From positions 2,046,001 through 2,110,000 of the forward strand of contig JAUDYN010000002.1 of the NCBI GenBank assembly GCA_030407005.1: a stretch of DNA of 64,000 bases, in the 5' to 3' direction. Source of the DNA: Desarmillaria ectypa. Lineage: Eukaryota; Basidiomycota; Agaricomycetes; Agaricales; Physalacriaceae. Positions 1 through 11,847 of the stretch are shown here, one piece after another. Below the pieces are notes generated by a model that did not search any database, had not been told where the DNA came from, and was given only the letters and a program-made list of their open reading frames with translations. The stretch's first letter is position 1. Each line of letters opens with the position of its first letter. Both the position numbers and the translations under genes were made by a program.

Positions 1-119
1 AGGTGCAGTCACCGTGTCTTGATCGTCGGTCTCTGTCTCGTCGAGGACTTCGTGATCTGTCCCGGTCGCGGCGAGGGCTGGGAGAACGTCGTCGGCCTCC
101 ACGGTCACTCCGTGAATAA
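1..119 (+). CDS. Possible 3' end of an Arg/Ser-rich protein (partial)
   Basis: An open frame runs from the window edge to a TAA at 117-119. Its translation is rich in Arg, Ser and Leu (pieces such as SLSRRG and SRSRRG), which resembles the RS-type tail of a splicing factor or another RNA-binding protein. The first two bases, AG, could be an intron acceptor, so the visible part may be a terminal exon. Only about 38 codons are visible and no domain can be recognised. It could also be chance coding in a CG-rich stretch. Confidence 0.3.
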   Translation, partial: VQSPCLDRRSLSRRGLRDLSRSRRGLGERRRPPRSLRE

Positions 120-310
120 CGGTCTTTGTCTCTTGAGTCGCGCTCCCAGCTTCTATCCCGACGACGGTGGTCACCTCTTGAGGACATCCTTTTATTAGGA
201 TTGAGTGCGAAAGAACAGAGCAATGTCACGCATGTCACAGATTCAGGTCGCAAAATAGCCGGCGGCCACCGTTTTTCGACATCCACCTTGGACAAGTTGC
301 AAGGGCATCC

Positions 311-1062
311 ATGAGTCAAGTAGCTCGACTGGCTGCAAATGGCGCAGGTATTTTTTTTTACCTTGCTACATGTTAATTTCTAATTTATTTCATTTTACAG
401 CTTTAGCCCACGCAAAACATATAGGCCTCTTCGGTGTACCTTCCACTGTAACCACTGGCGATATACGAAGGCTAATAACGAGAACCGGAGTCCAAGGCGT
501 CTCGAATGGTGTCTATCCTTGCCTTCTCACATACTGCATTTTCTCATTCTTTGTAGTTGCTATCCAATATACACACAGGTACCGACGTACAGGAAACGTC
601 TACCTCACATTATCACTCCCAAATTTCCTACGGGACAACCTACGAGTCTTGGAGGACGCGAAAATATCTGGAGTGACTCTGAAAGCAGAAGCATCTTTGT
701 CGATACCTGATAAAGATTACCGCTATGGTGATGGGACCGGCACAACCGTGGTTGTGCAGGGTCCACCCGGGAAGGCTGATGTGCATATGTTCAGAGGAAT
801 GCTAAGAGGTTACACCTTAGACCCTGGCCCCGAACCTATCACCCAAGTACCACTGTAAGTCGAATCAATCGTGAGATTGCATGTTCTCATCAGCTGTGCT
901 AGGCCCAAGGGAGGTTTCTCAAGAGTGTCGCGTTTTCTCGTGCATTTTGCGACGGCTTCGGATGCGCACCGTTTTGTACGGGACATTCAAGGAGTGATCA
1001 CAGAAAGTTCCGGTGACCCGACGGTCCAGAGAGCGCCGTACCGAGCCCACGTTGTGTATTAA
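311..1062 (+). CDS. RRM-like RNA-binding protein
   Basis: Predicted exons are 311-347, 401-508, 557-854 and 894-1062, giving 203 residues in a closed frame. The segment after the short N-terminus reads as an RNA recognition motif: IGLFGVP fits the RNP2 strand near residue 20, and TGNVYLTL fits RNP1 near residue 60. A second half with no recognisable domain follows. The ATG at 311 opens a short first exon ([12 protein letters not shown]) that could be a mitochondrial leader. RNA binding is inferred from the fold only and no target can be named. The stop is 22 bp from the end of the convergent CBC2 gene. Confidence 0.7.
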
Positions 1063-1084
1063 TATTGAGTAAAATAAGTTTTCA

Positions 1085-1918
1085 TTACATTCGCTCTGCC
1101 TCGAGATCTTCGTCCAACCGAGAGCGCTGGCCCTGCCAGTAATAATAAGAATGGCGCAGCGAAATCAGGGAGCGTGACACTTACTGTCCTTGAGTTGTCT
1201 TCCTCGTCGTCGGGGGACCTGCCTCGTTTTAGTCTCCCTTCAACAACTGGCTCTGCTTCCTTCCAGTCACCACCTCCACCAGCAACTGCACCGGGACCGT
1301 CCTGGGCATCAGCATATCTTTCCTCGACCTGCCTCCTTCGTTCTATCTCCAGTCGTTGCGCCTGCGCTCCCCATCCCCCTCGACCTGGATCATAGTCTTG
1401 CCTATGTTCATCTCTTACCTGTCCACCGCTTTTCCCCCTTCCAAATTGCCGCCCTTCTTTATATCCCAGGTCAAGGTCACACCGAATGATGCGCTCATCT
1501 AGCTTGGTACCACTGACGTATCGCATACTGGCCAGTGCTTCCGCATGAGTATAGTATTCGACGAAGCAGAATCCACAGGGTGTCCTACGAAGTCATCAGT
1601 CAAGAATTCTGCTTACTGCCGTGGAGGACATACCTTGTATTGCGATCAAGACCCATAATGATCCTCTTTATCCCACCGCCATCCTCTGGACTGGCGCACT
1701 TGGCAAATAGCTCGTATATTTGTTCTTCGGTCGTGTAGAAACTCAAGTTACCTATCTGTTCTCATCGGTAAAGCCAGAACAGTGCAGGAAGGATGAATTT
1801 TGCATACGTAGAGTGTAGTTGACTTTGCAAGCAAGTCATTTTGCTTTTGGCGATCCACCCGTGTCTGTGAGTCCTTGTAGTTTGAAGGCTGGTCTAGCGG
1901 CTGCACAACATGGGCCAT
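1085..1918 (-). CDS. CBC2: Nuclear cap-binding protein subunit 2 (CBP20)
   Basis: Small subunit of the nuclear cap-binding complex, which binds the m7G cap of nascent Pol II transcripts together with CBP80. Exons on the minus strand are 1918-1808, 1755-1634, 1584-1185 and 1132-1085, giving 226 residues. One RRM is visible: RNP2 as LYIGNLSF and RNP1 as CGFCFVEYY. The family C-terminus after it, with [19 protein letters not shown] and DYDPGRGG, contributes to cap binding. The rest of the tail is Glu/Arg-rich and poorly conserved. The last intron is needed to reach a natural stop; read through, the frame ends in a hydrophobic stretch foreign to the family. Divergent from RPT3, with 137 bp between start codons. 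Confidence 0.95.
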
Positions 1919-1974
1919 TGTGGACAAAGCTGGTGAACAAGGAACAAGTTGCAACTACATTATTTTGGCATTAG

Positions 1975-1993
1975 ATAAATAAATAAATAAATA
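1975..1993. repeat. (ATAA)n microsatellite
   Basis: About five tandem ATAA units lie in the 137-bp gap between the divergent CBC2 and RPT3 start codons. It is a simple tetranucleotide repeat. Its position in a shared promoter could affect spacing of promoter elements, but nothing shows this directly. Confidence 0.8.
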
Positions 1994-2055
1994 GACAGTT
2001 ACGCGTCCGACGCGGCCGCGTCACCTGCACGTTTCCTTCTTCCTTGTTCGCCATC

Positions 2056-3652
<1,597 letters not shown>

Positions 3653-4647
3653 TGCCTGTTGCTTCGGCCCATTATCCAGTGTTTATGCAGACACTTTATG
3701 TTTTACATGAACAAAGCATACATATTTTCCTATCCGCACCGGTGCCTCGCGAACACCTTCAACACCCGGTACAATTCCGAACTTATCGACGTCTCGCTGC
3801 AGCTTCCGTGACTTAGCTCTTGTCTTCATGTTCACGTCTCAGTTCCTGCGCAATTTGCTGTCTCTTTAACAGACTCACAACATATATAAACCATAACTGG
3901 ACACCTTCGAGGATGCAAGCTATCGCCAGCGTAATAGCTTGAGATCTTGGTCATGTGTCCGTGCGCCTTATGCAAGTGCGTAATACAGCTTCAGGTTGGG
4001 CGTACATCAAAATTTCGCAGACAACAGGAATCATTAGACATGAGTACACCGTTTATCGGTATCAAAGGACAGGCGGGTTCTCTGTGTCCTTCAGTTTGAA
4101 GAATCGGCTGAGAAAATTCTTTCAACGTCTAACTTGCCACGATGCATCCAATTCGTTTTTGATGCACCTGCCACCCTGTTCCATTAATTTTAAACATCTG
4201 GTCATTTCTGTCATGGTTTCCAACCAACGATGCGGCTCTTGCGGTGACTAGTGTTGTTTGAACGTCGTTATCGATGTTCATCATCTATCAAGCTAATTTT
4301 AAAGCCTGGCCTGTTGGCCTCCGTTGAACGTCCACCTGCACCTTCTGATTGACACCCATACACGTTTATGTTGTCAAGTCATTACCGCCACCCGCGTCCA
4401 GTTCACCATCGTTACCTTCTGATGAATATTATGGTCTTTCTTCAAAGATAGAAATCAGCCAGTGCTACAGAATTCTTCCAACGCATTCGCAAAAGACGTA
4501 ATATCCTAAATCATCCTTTTGAATAATTCCTGTTGGCAAGCTACAGCTCGACAAACGCATGTGCAGCTTGCGACCGAGATGCATTGGTATCATCTTGGTG
4601 ATGATTTTTTGCTCCTTCATGCCTTTGAGCCGAAATTTGACCATCTA
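3653..4647. other. Intergenic gap between convergent RPT3 and P5CR genes
   Basis: About 1 kb without a supported gene. An open frame at 3955-4251 has no recognisable domain, and no splice pattern joins it to anything. A TATA-like string lies near 3880-3890. The 5' part is probably the 3' UTR of RPT3 and the 3' part that of the reductase. Confidence 0.5.
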
Positions 4648-5849
4648 CTACTTCTTGGCCGATTGACCGAGTTCACTAGCTCGTTCGGTTGCTACCTGGA
4701 TCCCTCTTGCTATTGTTGAACGGACTCTCCCATCTTCCAACGCCAGTAGACCGGCGATGGTGCATCCACCTGGAGCTGTTGGTTGAAGATTCATAACAAG
4801 GTCGCATGGAAGCTGAAAAGATATATTACTCACTCGTAACAGAATCTTTGATCTGTGCAGGATGAGCTCCAGCCTGAAGCACCATGCGGGCCGCCCCTTG
4901 TAGTGCTAAGAACGTGTCAGTTTCAGAAGACGGAGACTCCAAGCCCTAAAACCTACTTTGTGCCGCCAATTCTAGTGCCTCCGCCCTAGGAAGTCCCATC
5001 ATAACGCCTCCATCTGCCATAGCTTCCAGGAAAATACATGCAAAAGCAGGACCTGAACCTGACAGTGCTGTACAAGCATCAAAATGTTTTTCTTCCAAGA
5101 AATGGCATCGACCAATGGAAGAGAAGATTTTAAGGATTATGGCATGATCCACTTCCATATTGTCAGAGGCAGAAATCGATGACACAACCGTCATGCCCTC
5201 ACGGATCTAATCACAATAAGAACTTTGTTAGACGAATAGAAGGTCTCAGCCATGCACACCTTGCAAGGTGTATTGGGCATAGCGCGGATAACCTTGGTTT
5301 GCGGACGAACCCAGATGGTGAGTTGCGATATGGTGACACCAGCGAGAATACTGATCAAGAGTTTCCCTTCAAGGGCTTCACTGAGCCCAGGCTCCGAGAG
5401 TATTGAATGTGCAAGCTGTGGCTTGCAGCTATTTAGTTCGGTCAGGAAAAGAATCCAAATACAAAGCGGTTCAACTAACCAGAGCAGAATAACATCAGAC
5501 TGCTTGACAGCATCCAGATTCTGCGAGGCTACAACTTCGATACTTTTACCCATGGATCCAAGACCGTCGAATACTGTCCTGAGTTTAGCAGCGCTTTTAG
5601 CTTGACTCACACAAGCAATAAATCGGGTTGGAGTAGATGCATCCGGTGATCCAACAGGAGTCATGGTTCCCGGAGTATGTGACTCCCATTTATGCAGTGC
5701 AGCTGGGACACGGGAGTGGACGTCGAGGCTGTCGACGACGCCGGACAGAATGGCGATGCCCATGGTGCCGCATCCTGGAATAATTGTTCAGTTCTCAGCT
5801 TATAAAACTAAGGATCATATGCACCTAAAACACAAAGAGTGTAGCCCAT
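4648..5849 (-). CDS. PRO3: Pyrroline-5-carboxylate reductase
   Basis: Catalyses the last step of proline synthesis, NAD(P)H-dependent reduction of pyrroline-5-carboxylate. Exons on the minus strand are 5849-5825, 5774-5480, 5428-5260, 5206-4957, 4905-4834 and 4775-4648, giving 312 residues in a closed frame. The N-terminal Rossmann motif LGCGTMG is split by the first intron, which places the start in the tiny first exon MGYTLCVL. Further landmarks are MPNTPCK, the ALSGSGPAF signature near the middle, and the C-terminal helix segment PGGCTIAGL. The start codon is 94 bp from that of ALG13 on the other strand. Confidence 0.94.
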
Positions 5850-5943
5850 TGAGGAAGAAAAATATAGTTGGAAACGTTCGTCTTGAATGTAGAGAAACAG
5901 AAATTTTGAACAGTTTCTAAATTTGGGCTGATCGACAACGGTC
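5850..5943. promoter_or_regulatory. 94-bp bidirectional promoter, P5CR / ALG13
   Basis: The two start codons face away from each other with only 94 bp between them, so the 5' UTRs and core promoters must share this segment. I see no canonical TATA box in it. Inferred from gene positions only. Confidence 0.55.
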
Positions 5944-6557
5944 ATGCTTGTCTTCTTTACTGTGGGCTCGACCCGCTTTGACGCGCTGGTCCAGGCTGCG
6001 ATATCAGACCGCATCCTTGCTGCTCTCAGTCAAGCCGGATACACTACCATCGTTATTCAATGCGGAAACTCGTACTTTGCACACACTCACTCGATACAGA
6101 ACGGAGAAACCCTGAACATTCAGCAACAAAATGTCAACATTGAAATATACAAATTCAAGCCATCATTAGAGTCAGACTATGAACGAGCAGATATGATTAT
6201 CAGCCATGCAGGTGTGTGTATTCGACTGTGGTCTGGGCGTTTGCAGTAACAGAAGACAGGCTCGGGAACGATTCTCGATGTCCTTCGGCTGGGCAAACCT
6301 CTCATCGTCGTTCCTAATCCAACTCTACTCGACAATCACCAAGAAGAGCTGGCGACAGCCTTGGAAGAGCTGGGCCATTTAAGATCTTCAACCGTGTCGT
6401 GAGCCATGTTCACTAGCCATTCCCTGCTCATATCCATACACTTTCAAGGAATCTTGCCCACACTATCGAAGAATTCGACAGAGCAACCATCGTCGAGTTC
6501 CCACCTCACGACCCAAGCAGATTTCGCCGCCTACTGGACGAAGAGATGGGGTTCTGA
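5944..6557 (+). CDS. ALG13: UDP-GlcNAc transferase catalytic subunit Alg13
   Basis: Cytosolic catalytic half of the Alg13-Alg14 enzyme that adds the second GlcNAc to dolichol-PP-GlcNAc on the ER surface. Exons are 5944-6211, 6260-6398 and 6449-6557, giving 171 residues, the usual length. The start [10 protein letters not shown] is the family N-terminus. [18 protein letters not shown] forms the nucleotide-sugar site, with the first intron inside its HAG/SGT step. [16 protein letters not shown] follows, and the C-terminal helix [11 protein letters not shown] ends at the stop. ALG3, a later enzyme of the same lipid-linked oligosaccharide pathway, lies 20 kb downstream. Confidence 0.93.
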
Positions 6558-6609
6558 GCTCAGCTTTGTACTCGATACAAACAATGTCCATTTTTGTCTT
6601 TACACCGTC

Positions 6610-7543
6610 ATGGCCCCCACCGTCACATCCACCGTCGTCGACGGCAAGCCTGAAGTCTATGAAGACAGCCACGTACACGATGTTTATGACCAGATCGCCT
6701 CTCATTTTTCATCGACAAGGTACAAGGTCTGTACGTTGTACGGTTACTGGTTCTTGTTTGATGGTTCATAGCCATGGCCAATAATCGCCAATTTCCTGGC
6801 GACAATTCCGACCGGATGGGTAGGTTTAGACTCTGGAACTGGCAATGGAAAATATCTACCGCTCCCACTGGAACGACCAGGAAGCACAAGGACCATTGGC
6901 CTAGACAGAAGTCTGCCTCTGCTTGAAATCGCAAAAACAGCAGGAGGACTTATTCGAGATGTGGTGTGGGGGGACATTCTTGGATATGGATGGAGGACTG
7001 GAGCATTTGTAGGTGAATCTCATGCTACTAATCATCTCTGATTCTTTGCTAGGATTATGCTATTTCCATTGCGACTATCCACCATCTCGCTACACCGGAG
7101 CGTAGACAATTGGCGGTACAGGTCAGTAACTATTCATTTTCTTATCAAGACATGGTATTCATTGTAGTTCCAAGCGTTTACTCGAAGCAGTTTCGGCATC
7201 TCATGGTCGCGTCCTGATATATGTATGGGCCATTGAGCAAGATGAACTTTCGAAACGCACTGTGCCCACCAATTCTCACTCTAGCCAAAATGGACAGGAT
7301 GTATTGGTTCCATGGGTCCTGAACCAGAAGGAACCCATTCAACCCGGTCGTGTTCTGCAGCGCTATTACCACATGTTTGCACAGAATGAACTTCCTGGAC
7401 TGGTCATCAAGTGCGCAGAGCAGATGGGATTGTACGTCGGACCCAGGGAAGATTTCAGCACGGGCAGTTCTGGCGTTGAGATTATTCAAGACGGCTGGGA
7501 GCGATCAAATTATTATGTAGAAGTGCAGCGATGGCAATCTTAA
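6610..7543 (+). CDS. TRM9: tRNA wobble-uridine carboxymethyl methyltransferase (Trm9-like)
   Basis: SAM-dependent methyltransferase expected to finish mcm5U at the wobble position of tRNAs. Exons are 6610-6726, 6772-7008, 7053-7121 and 7175-7543, giving 263 residues, close to the roughly 280 of yeast Trm9. Visible motifs are the Trm9 N-terminal region VHDVYDQIASHFSSTR, SAM motif I as DSGTGNGKYL, IATIHHLATPERR, and VLIYVWAIEQ. The last part (YYHMFAQNELPGL) matches the C-terminal fold of this group. The third acceptor is TTCCAAG at 7174, chosen because the earlier AG breaks the frame. The gene ends 96 bp from the convergent NAC alpha gene. Confidence 0.88.
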
Positions 7544-7639
7544 TTTCATCCTCAAATTTGCGGGACGAACCATGAGCCCCCAAACGGTTTGGTTTTGTAT
7601 TGAAGAGACAGCAGTACAGGAATAGATGGAGGGACAAGA

Positions 7640-8423
7640 TCACTCGCTGGCCGCCATAACTTGAGAAAAATAAGCAATTGCATAACAAGTCTAGCCAGAA
7701 AGACTCACTAGCATTGATGAGATCTCCGCCACTCTCCTTGAGCACACGGACAGCTTTTGCACGAGAACAATTGACCTAAGGAACGCATAAGCTGATATTC
7801 TAGTGCGACTGTGTGAGAACTGACCTGTGTCATGACAAGATCAATGTCCTTGGGGTCAACACCAGTCTCATCGACGGGACCATCATCTTCAGGAGCTTCA
7901 AGCTCTGGAATGCTATCGTCGTCATCATCTGCGCCGACACCCGAGTTCTCAAGTCCCGCAGTAGTCGCACTAGCTGCCAACTGTTGAGCAGCGGTCATCT
8001 GCGCCTGAGAGTTCATGTCTTCGATCTGCAAAAAGGTGTGATCCAGCAAACGAGGGGAATCTTCACGAAGAGAACTCACCTTGGCTTCGCCAAAGACAAT
8101 GTAGCAGTCACTGTTTGGCGACTTGTAGACGTCTGGTGAAGCGAGAACAAAGAGAACCTGGAGCACATTCAGCAACAGTTGCAACGAGCCGAGAACTGAC
8201 GCACATTCTTGGGCCGCCTGAGGGTGACCCGTGTGATGTTTGGGACACGCTTCAAACCCAAGCTGAGCAGGGCTTTCCTGGCCTTCCTCTCCGAGCGGGA
8301 CTGGACCTTCTCAAGGGCGGCAGTAGACGTCGGATCTTCTTCGTGGTCATGATCATGATCGTGGCCATGGTCATGGTGGTCATGACCTTCGTGGTCAGAG
8401 TGGACTTCCTCAATTTTGGACAT
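7640..8423 (-). CDS. EGD2: Nascent polypeptide-associated complex subunit alpha
   Basis: NAC alpha binds nascent chains at the ribosome exit as a heterodimer with NAC beta. Exons on the minus strand are 8423-8205, 8157-8080, 8025-7825, 7775-7709 and 7659-7640, giving 194 residues. The NAC domain runs [30 protein letters not shown], then [13 protein letters not shown] and IVFGEAKIED. A Gln/Ala and acidic linker leads to the C-terminal UBA domain ([20 protein letters not shown], then GGDLINAIMAASE). The last exon supplies only 20 nt. Unusual is the N-terminus, where about 16 of residues 9-28 are His or Asp. Confidence 0.95.
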
Positions 8424-8701
8424 CTGCAGAAGAAAGTGTATTCAGTCTTCATCCAGGAGAAGGGACGCCAATCCAACAAAACGAAGGCGTCATAAGACCA
8501 AATTGCCATGGATTCAACGCATGTAGGCACTAACGAACAATCCCGTACCTTCAAATTATCGACCGCGCCGGAGAGTACTGGCTTCTTCGCTGTTACCGAC
8601 GACGAGGGCGCAATCTGTGTTTGGTCTATGTTTGGCAACAGCCTTCGCTTGAGAGGTTCGGCTTCCGAGACCGGCACGGCCGACACTCAAGTTTCCTTCC
8701 T

Positions 8702-11584
8702 ATGGCGATGCCGCTTCCTGTGCTATTTAATCAAATTCGTTGGGTCCTGGAGGGCTCGCAAGGCGCTCCTTCACTGCTCGAACTTATCGGTACAATAGAC
8801 GAATTTGTTCATGCAGTGGATCAGAACTCTGTAGCGTCAGCGGACATTGAAGAAGAACTGCAAACTATCCATCGGGATGTCGCGGACCACTCCTCTCCAC
8901 GCCAAGCCGAGGGATTCCTAGCTGTCCTGTATCATCTTCGACCACTTCTCTCCTCGGCATCTGTCATTTTACTGTGGTTTGATCTCATCTTGCGCCCGGC
9001 ACTCCGCGAACCAAAGTTGTCTACTAATGCCATTGATAATGCCACGGACCTTATCGTATCTGCCCTCAGAAATGAAGACAATACGCATCAGCAAAAGTCT
9101 GATGATTTCAGACAGCATATTGTTGATTACTACCTGCTTGACGCATTCAATGAAGGTTCGGGGGATGATATGATATTATGGGCCGAGTTGGATGAGTCAG
9201 AAAAGGAGCGGCAGAAGTGTTGGAAGACCAACTTGGAGAATATTCTACTTAAATACGGAACTCTGTGTCCTGAGGTACGTTGGAGATATGATTGTATATT
9301 GTAAATTGCTGAATTCTTATCCAGGAACTAATGGCTGAGCTGCATGGGCAGTTCGTTAACCCATCCTCTCGTTTGCAGATCCTCATTTTGCTCAATTTAT
9401 TCACTTCTTCCCCCGAATTTCGCAACTCTGCATCTATTCTTGCAACACATCCACTAACATCTAGCGTAATGACATCGTTATTGATCGACAATTCTACAAC
9501 TGTCTGCAGCGTTGGGCTGACACTTCTGGTCAAACTACTTCCTCTTCTTGCCGTTCATGCCTGCGAAAAGTTAAAGGAGATGGTCCCACAATTACTCCTC
9601 GTCCTTTCCAGACTTGTATGCTGGAAGGAACGGGTTTCCATTGTCGATGAATCTAATGGTTCTCATATGGACATCCCAAGGGATTTCTTCAATGCCTCTC
9701 CCTCTCATGAAATACGTCCGGCACTCCATTGGAAGCGCCTTGAATCGACATTCGATGCAGCGGAAGCTCCGGGACCCTCTCCCCGTCGATTTTTCACTTT
9801 TATCTACTATCTTTTCCCTTGTAATGTCCTCAGGTTCCTGCGTGCTCCATTAGCTTATCTCGACGACTGTCGACTAGAATCGCCCTACACCGTAGGATGG
9901 GACGCCGTGATCGACGAAAACGAGTTAAAAGGAAAAGCAGAGGTACCCATCAGTGTTTTGTAACTTATCATCGTCTGATTCTATGTGTATAGAAACTCCT
10001 CAGGGAACATCAATGTCATCCACTCATAATATGGAGAGATTCCAAAGATGAGTTAAATCTTCCGGACTTTTGGGCGGAATATGACGTAGCTCGAATCACG
10101 AGCGAGGCTGCCATGTTGGATGTTAATAACATGGTGCTTTCTATTCGTGCAAAGCTCGACGAGACCAATGCTACTGCAACATATACTCCCTCGGAAACGA
10201 GCGTGGAAGACACTCCAGCTGCTACCTTGCATCCTATCGACCTATCATCCGGAGTCACAAGAATATCGTTACACGACATGATCGCAACTTCTGTAGCGTT
10301 AAAGTCCAATCTGGATATAAACATTGCGGCACCGACATCTCAGTGGCCCGGTGCTCTGTTTACCTCGTCCAGGGCATCTTCTACCAAGAATGGCAGCTCC
10401 TCGAGACCTGAAAGTGTAGGATCAAAAAACAGTGACGAAATTCCATCTCATATCGTCCAGGCTATTTCTGCCCTTCAGCGTGAGCTCGTTCTGTTGAAGA
10501 ATGAGCTCAACTTTGAGCTATGGCTTTCGAGGGAAAATGTGCAACACGTAGGCCGGTTGTACCAAGAGCGGATTCTATCTAAAAACGCCGAAGTCGAGAG
10601 ACAAGGATTGGTACGTGCATTATGTTCATCTCGATTTTTTTACTCAGGTGTTTGGTTGTAGTACAACAAGCTGCGTAACTATCGCACGCAAGTTATAGGC
10701 CTAGAAAGCGAATTGCGGGAACACAAGGAGCAAGCATTTTCTGCCAAAAATAAGTATGCAGAGTGGAACACGGAGCTCCAGGGAAAACTTCGGGAGTTGC
10801 GAGATGAAAAGAAAAAGTGGACTATGGAAGCTGCTGCATTGCGGACAGAAGCAAAGGAAGCAAAGGTGGGTGTTTCAGCCTCGAGACTTTTTTTACGGCG
10901 ACTGATACATCCCCCTAGGCTCTTTTCGATGCGCAAGGCGAGCTACTGGACAATGCGACGAAAGAGCTATTCATGCTTCAGACACAAAAGAAGGAAAACC
11001 AACATAAAGTTGATCGGCTAAAGGACTATGAAAAGCAGATACAACAGCATCTCAAGATGCAACAACTCTGGTCCGAACCTGTTCCGTGTCGCTGAATGCT
11101 GTGCTGAAATCATACTAGGGATGCGGACTTTTATATGTTCAACCAAAAAGAGGAAGAAGTGGCGATCATGAGGAGCGAGTACAAGCAGATGGATCTTCGT
11201 CTTCACAGCTATGAGAGGAACCTAGCAGAGCTTGAGGAGCAGAACAGGTAACTACTAATTTACTCTACGAAAACGGATATCTTATACGTTGACAGAAACT
11301 ACCGACGCCAAGTGCAGTCACTCCAGGCACGTATAGCAGAAGCCGACCGCATGCGTAATGGAACACAGGAATCCCCCATGCTGTCCACTTTGATGTCTGA
11401 TAAAAAGCTGTTGACTGCTGTAAACAGGGACTTGCGTGAGAAGAACATGGAGCTAATGGAAGAAAAGGAGGAGCTAAAGGCGATGGTGGAAGTGCTGAAG
11501 AATGAAGTGGGCGGGAGACGCGGGCTTGTTAATGACCCGCGCGCCAGCCCGCTCTCGTCTTCATTTTTGTACGGACAAGGGTGA
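8702..11584 (+). CDS. TSC1: Hamartin (TSC1) homologue
   Basis: Hamartin stabilises tuberin in the TSC complex, a GAP for Rheb that restrains TORC1. Exons are 8702-9274, 9325-9942, 9993-10610, 10662-10865, 10919-11070, 11119-11247 and 11296-11584, giving 860 residues. The N-terminal half is helical and HEAT-like, with the signature around residues 360-400: RRFFTFIYYLFPCNVL followed by FLRAPLAYLDD. From about residue 590 the protein is a long coiled coil (LQRELVLLKNELNFELW through LREKNMELMEEKEEL). Start at 8702 (MAMPLPVLF); 8708 is also possible. Assignment rests on the combined fold pattern and the FLR motif. Confidence 0.82.
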
Positions 11585-11639
11585 TATGATTGTACTTTAT
11601 GCATGTCAATAGCCCGTAGAAAGAAACGGTAATTTTATC

Positions 11640-11722
11640 TTCTCGAAGGTTCGAAATGGTGATGCCCCAAAATGGCAAGTGTCAGATTGTTCTCGAAATC
11701 GAATTTTTTCGCCACATATAAA
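11640..11722 (+). promoter_or_regulatory. HSP90 promoter: heat-shock elements and TATA box
   Basis: At 11640-11652 the bases form TTCnnGAAnnTTC, three inverted nGAAn units as bound by HSF1. A second cluster at 11690-11703 reads TTCtcGAA with a further GAA at 11701. A TATA box (ATATAAA) lies at 11716-11722, about 125 bp before the HSP90 start. This is the expected arrangement for a heat-inducible gene. Confidence 0.8.
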
Positions 11723-11847
11723 CAAGGCGCGCGCGGTTCCTTCTCATTCATCTGTCTTGATCTCTTGCCTTCTCTTACTTACTCTCTTAAAAGTGTGTTT
11801 GAACCACCGTTGCTGCAACCTATCTTAACGTGACCCTCAGTTACAAA

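Noticed and set aside
3955..4251. 98-codon open frame with a TATA-like string upstream
   Set aside because: Composition is uneven, no family resemblance, and no splice extension keeps the frame.
8508..8798. Open frame overlapping the start of TSC1 and its antisense counterpart upstream of NAC alpha
   Set aside because: No domain on either strand; the region lies between divergent starts and is better read as 5' UTRs.
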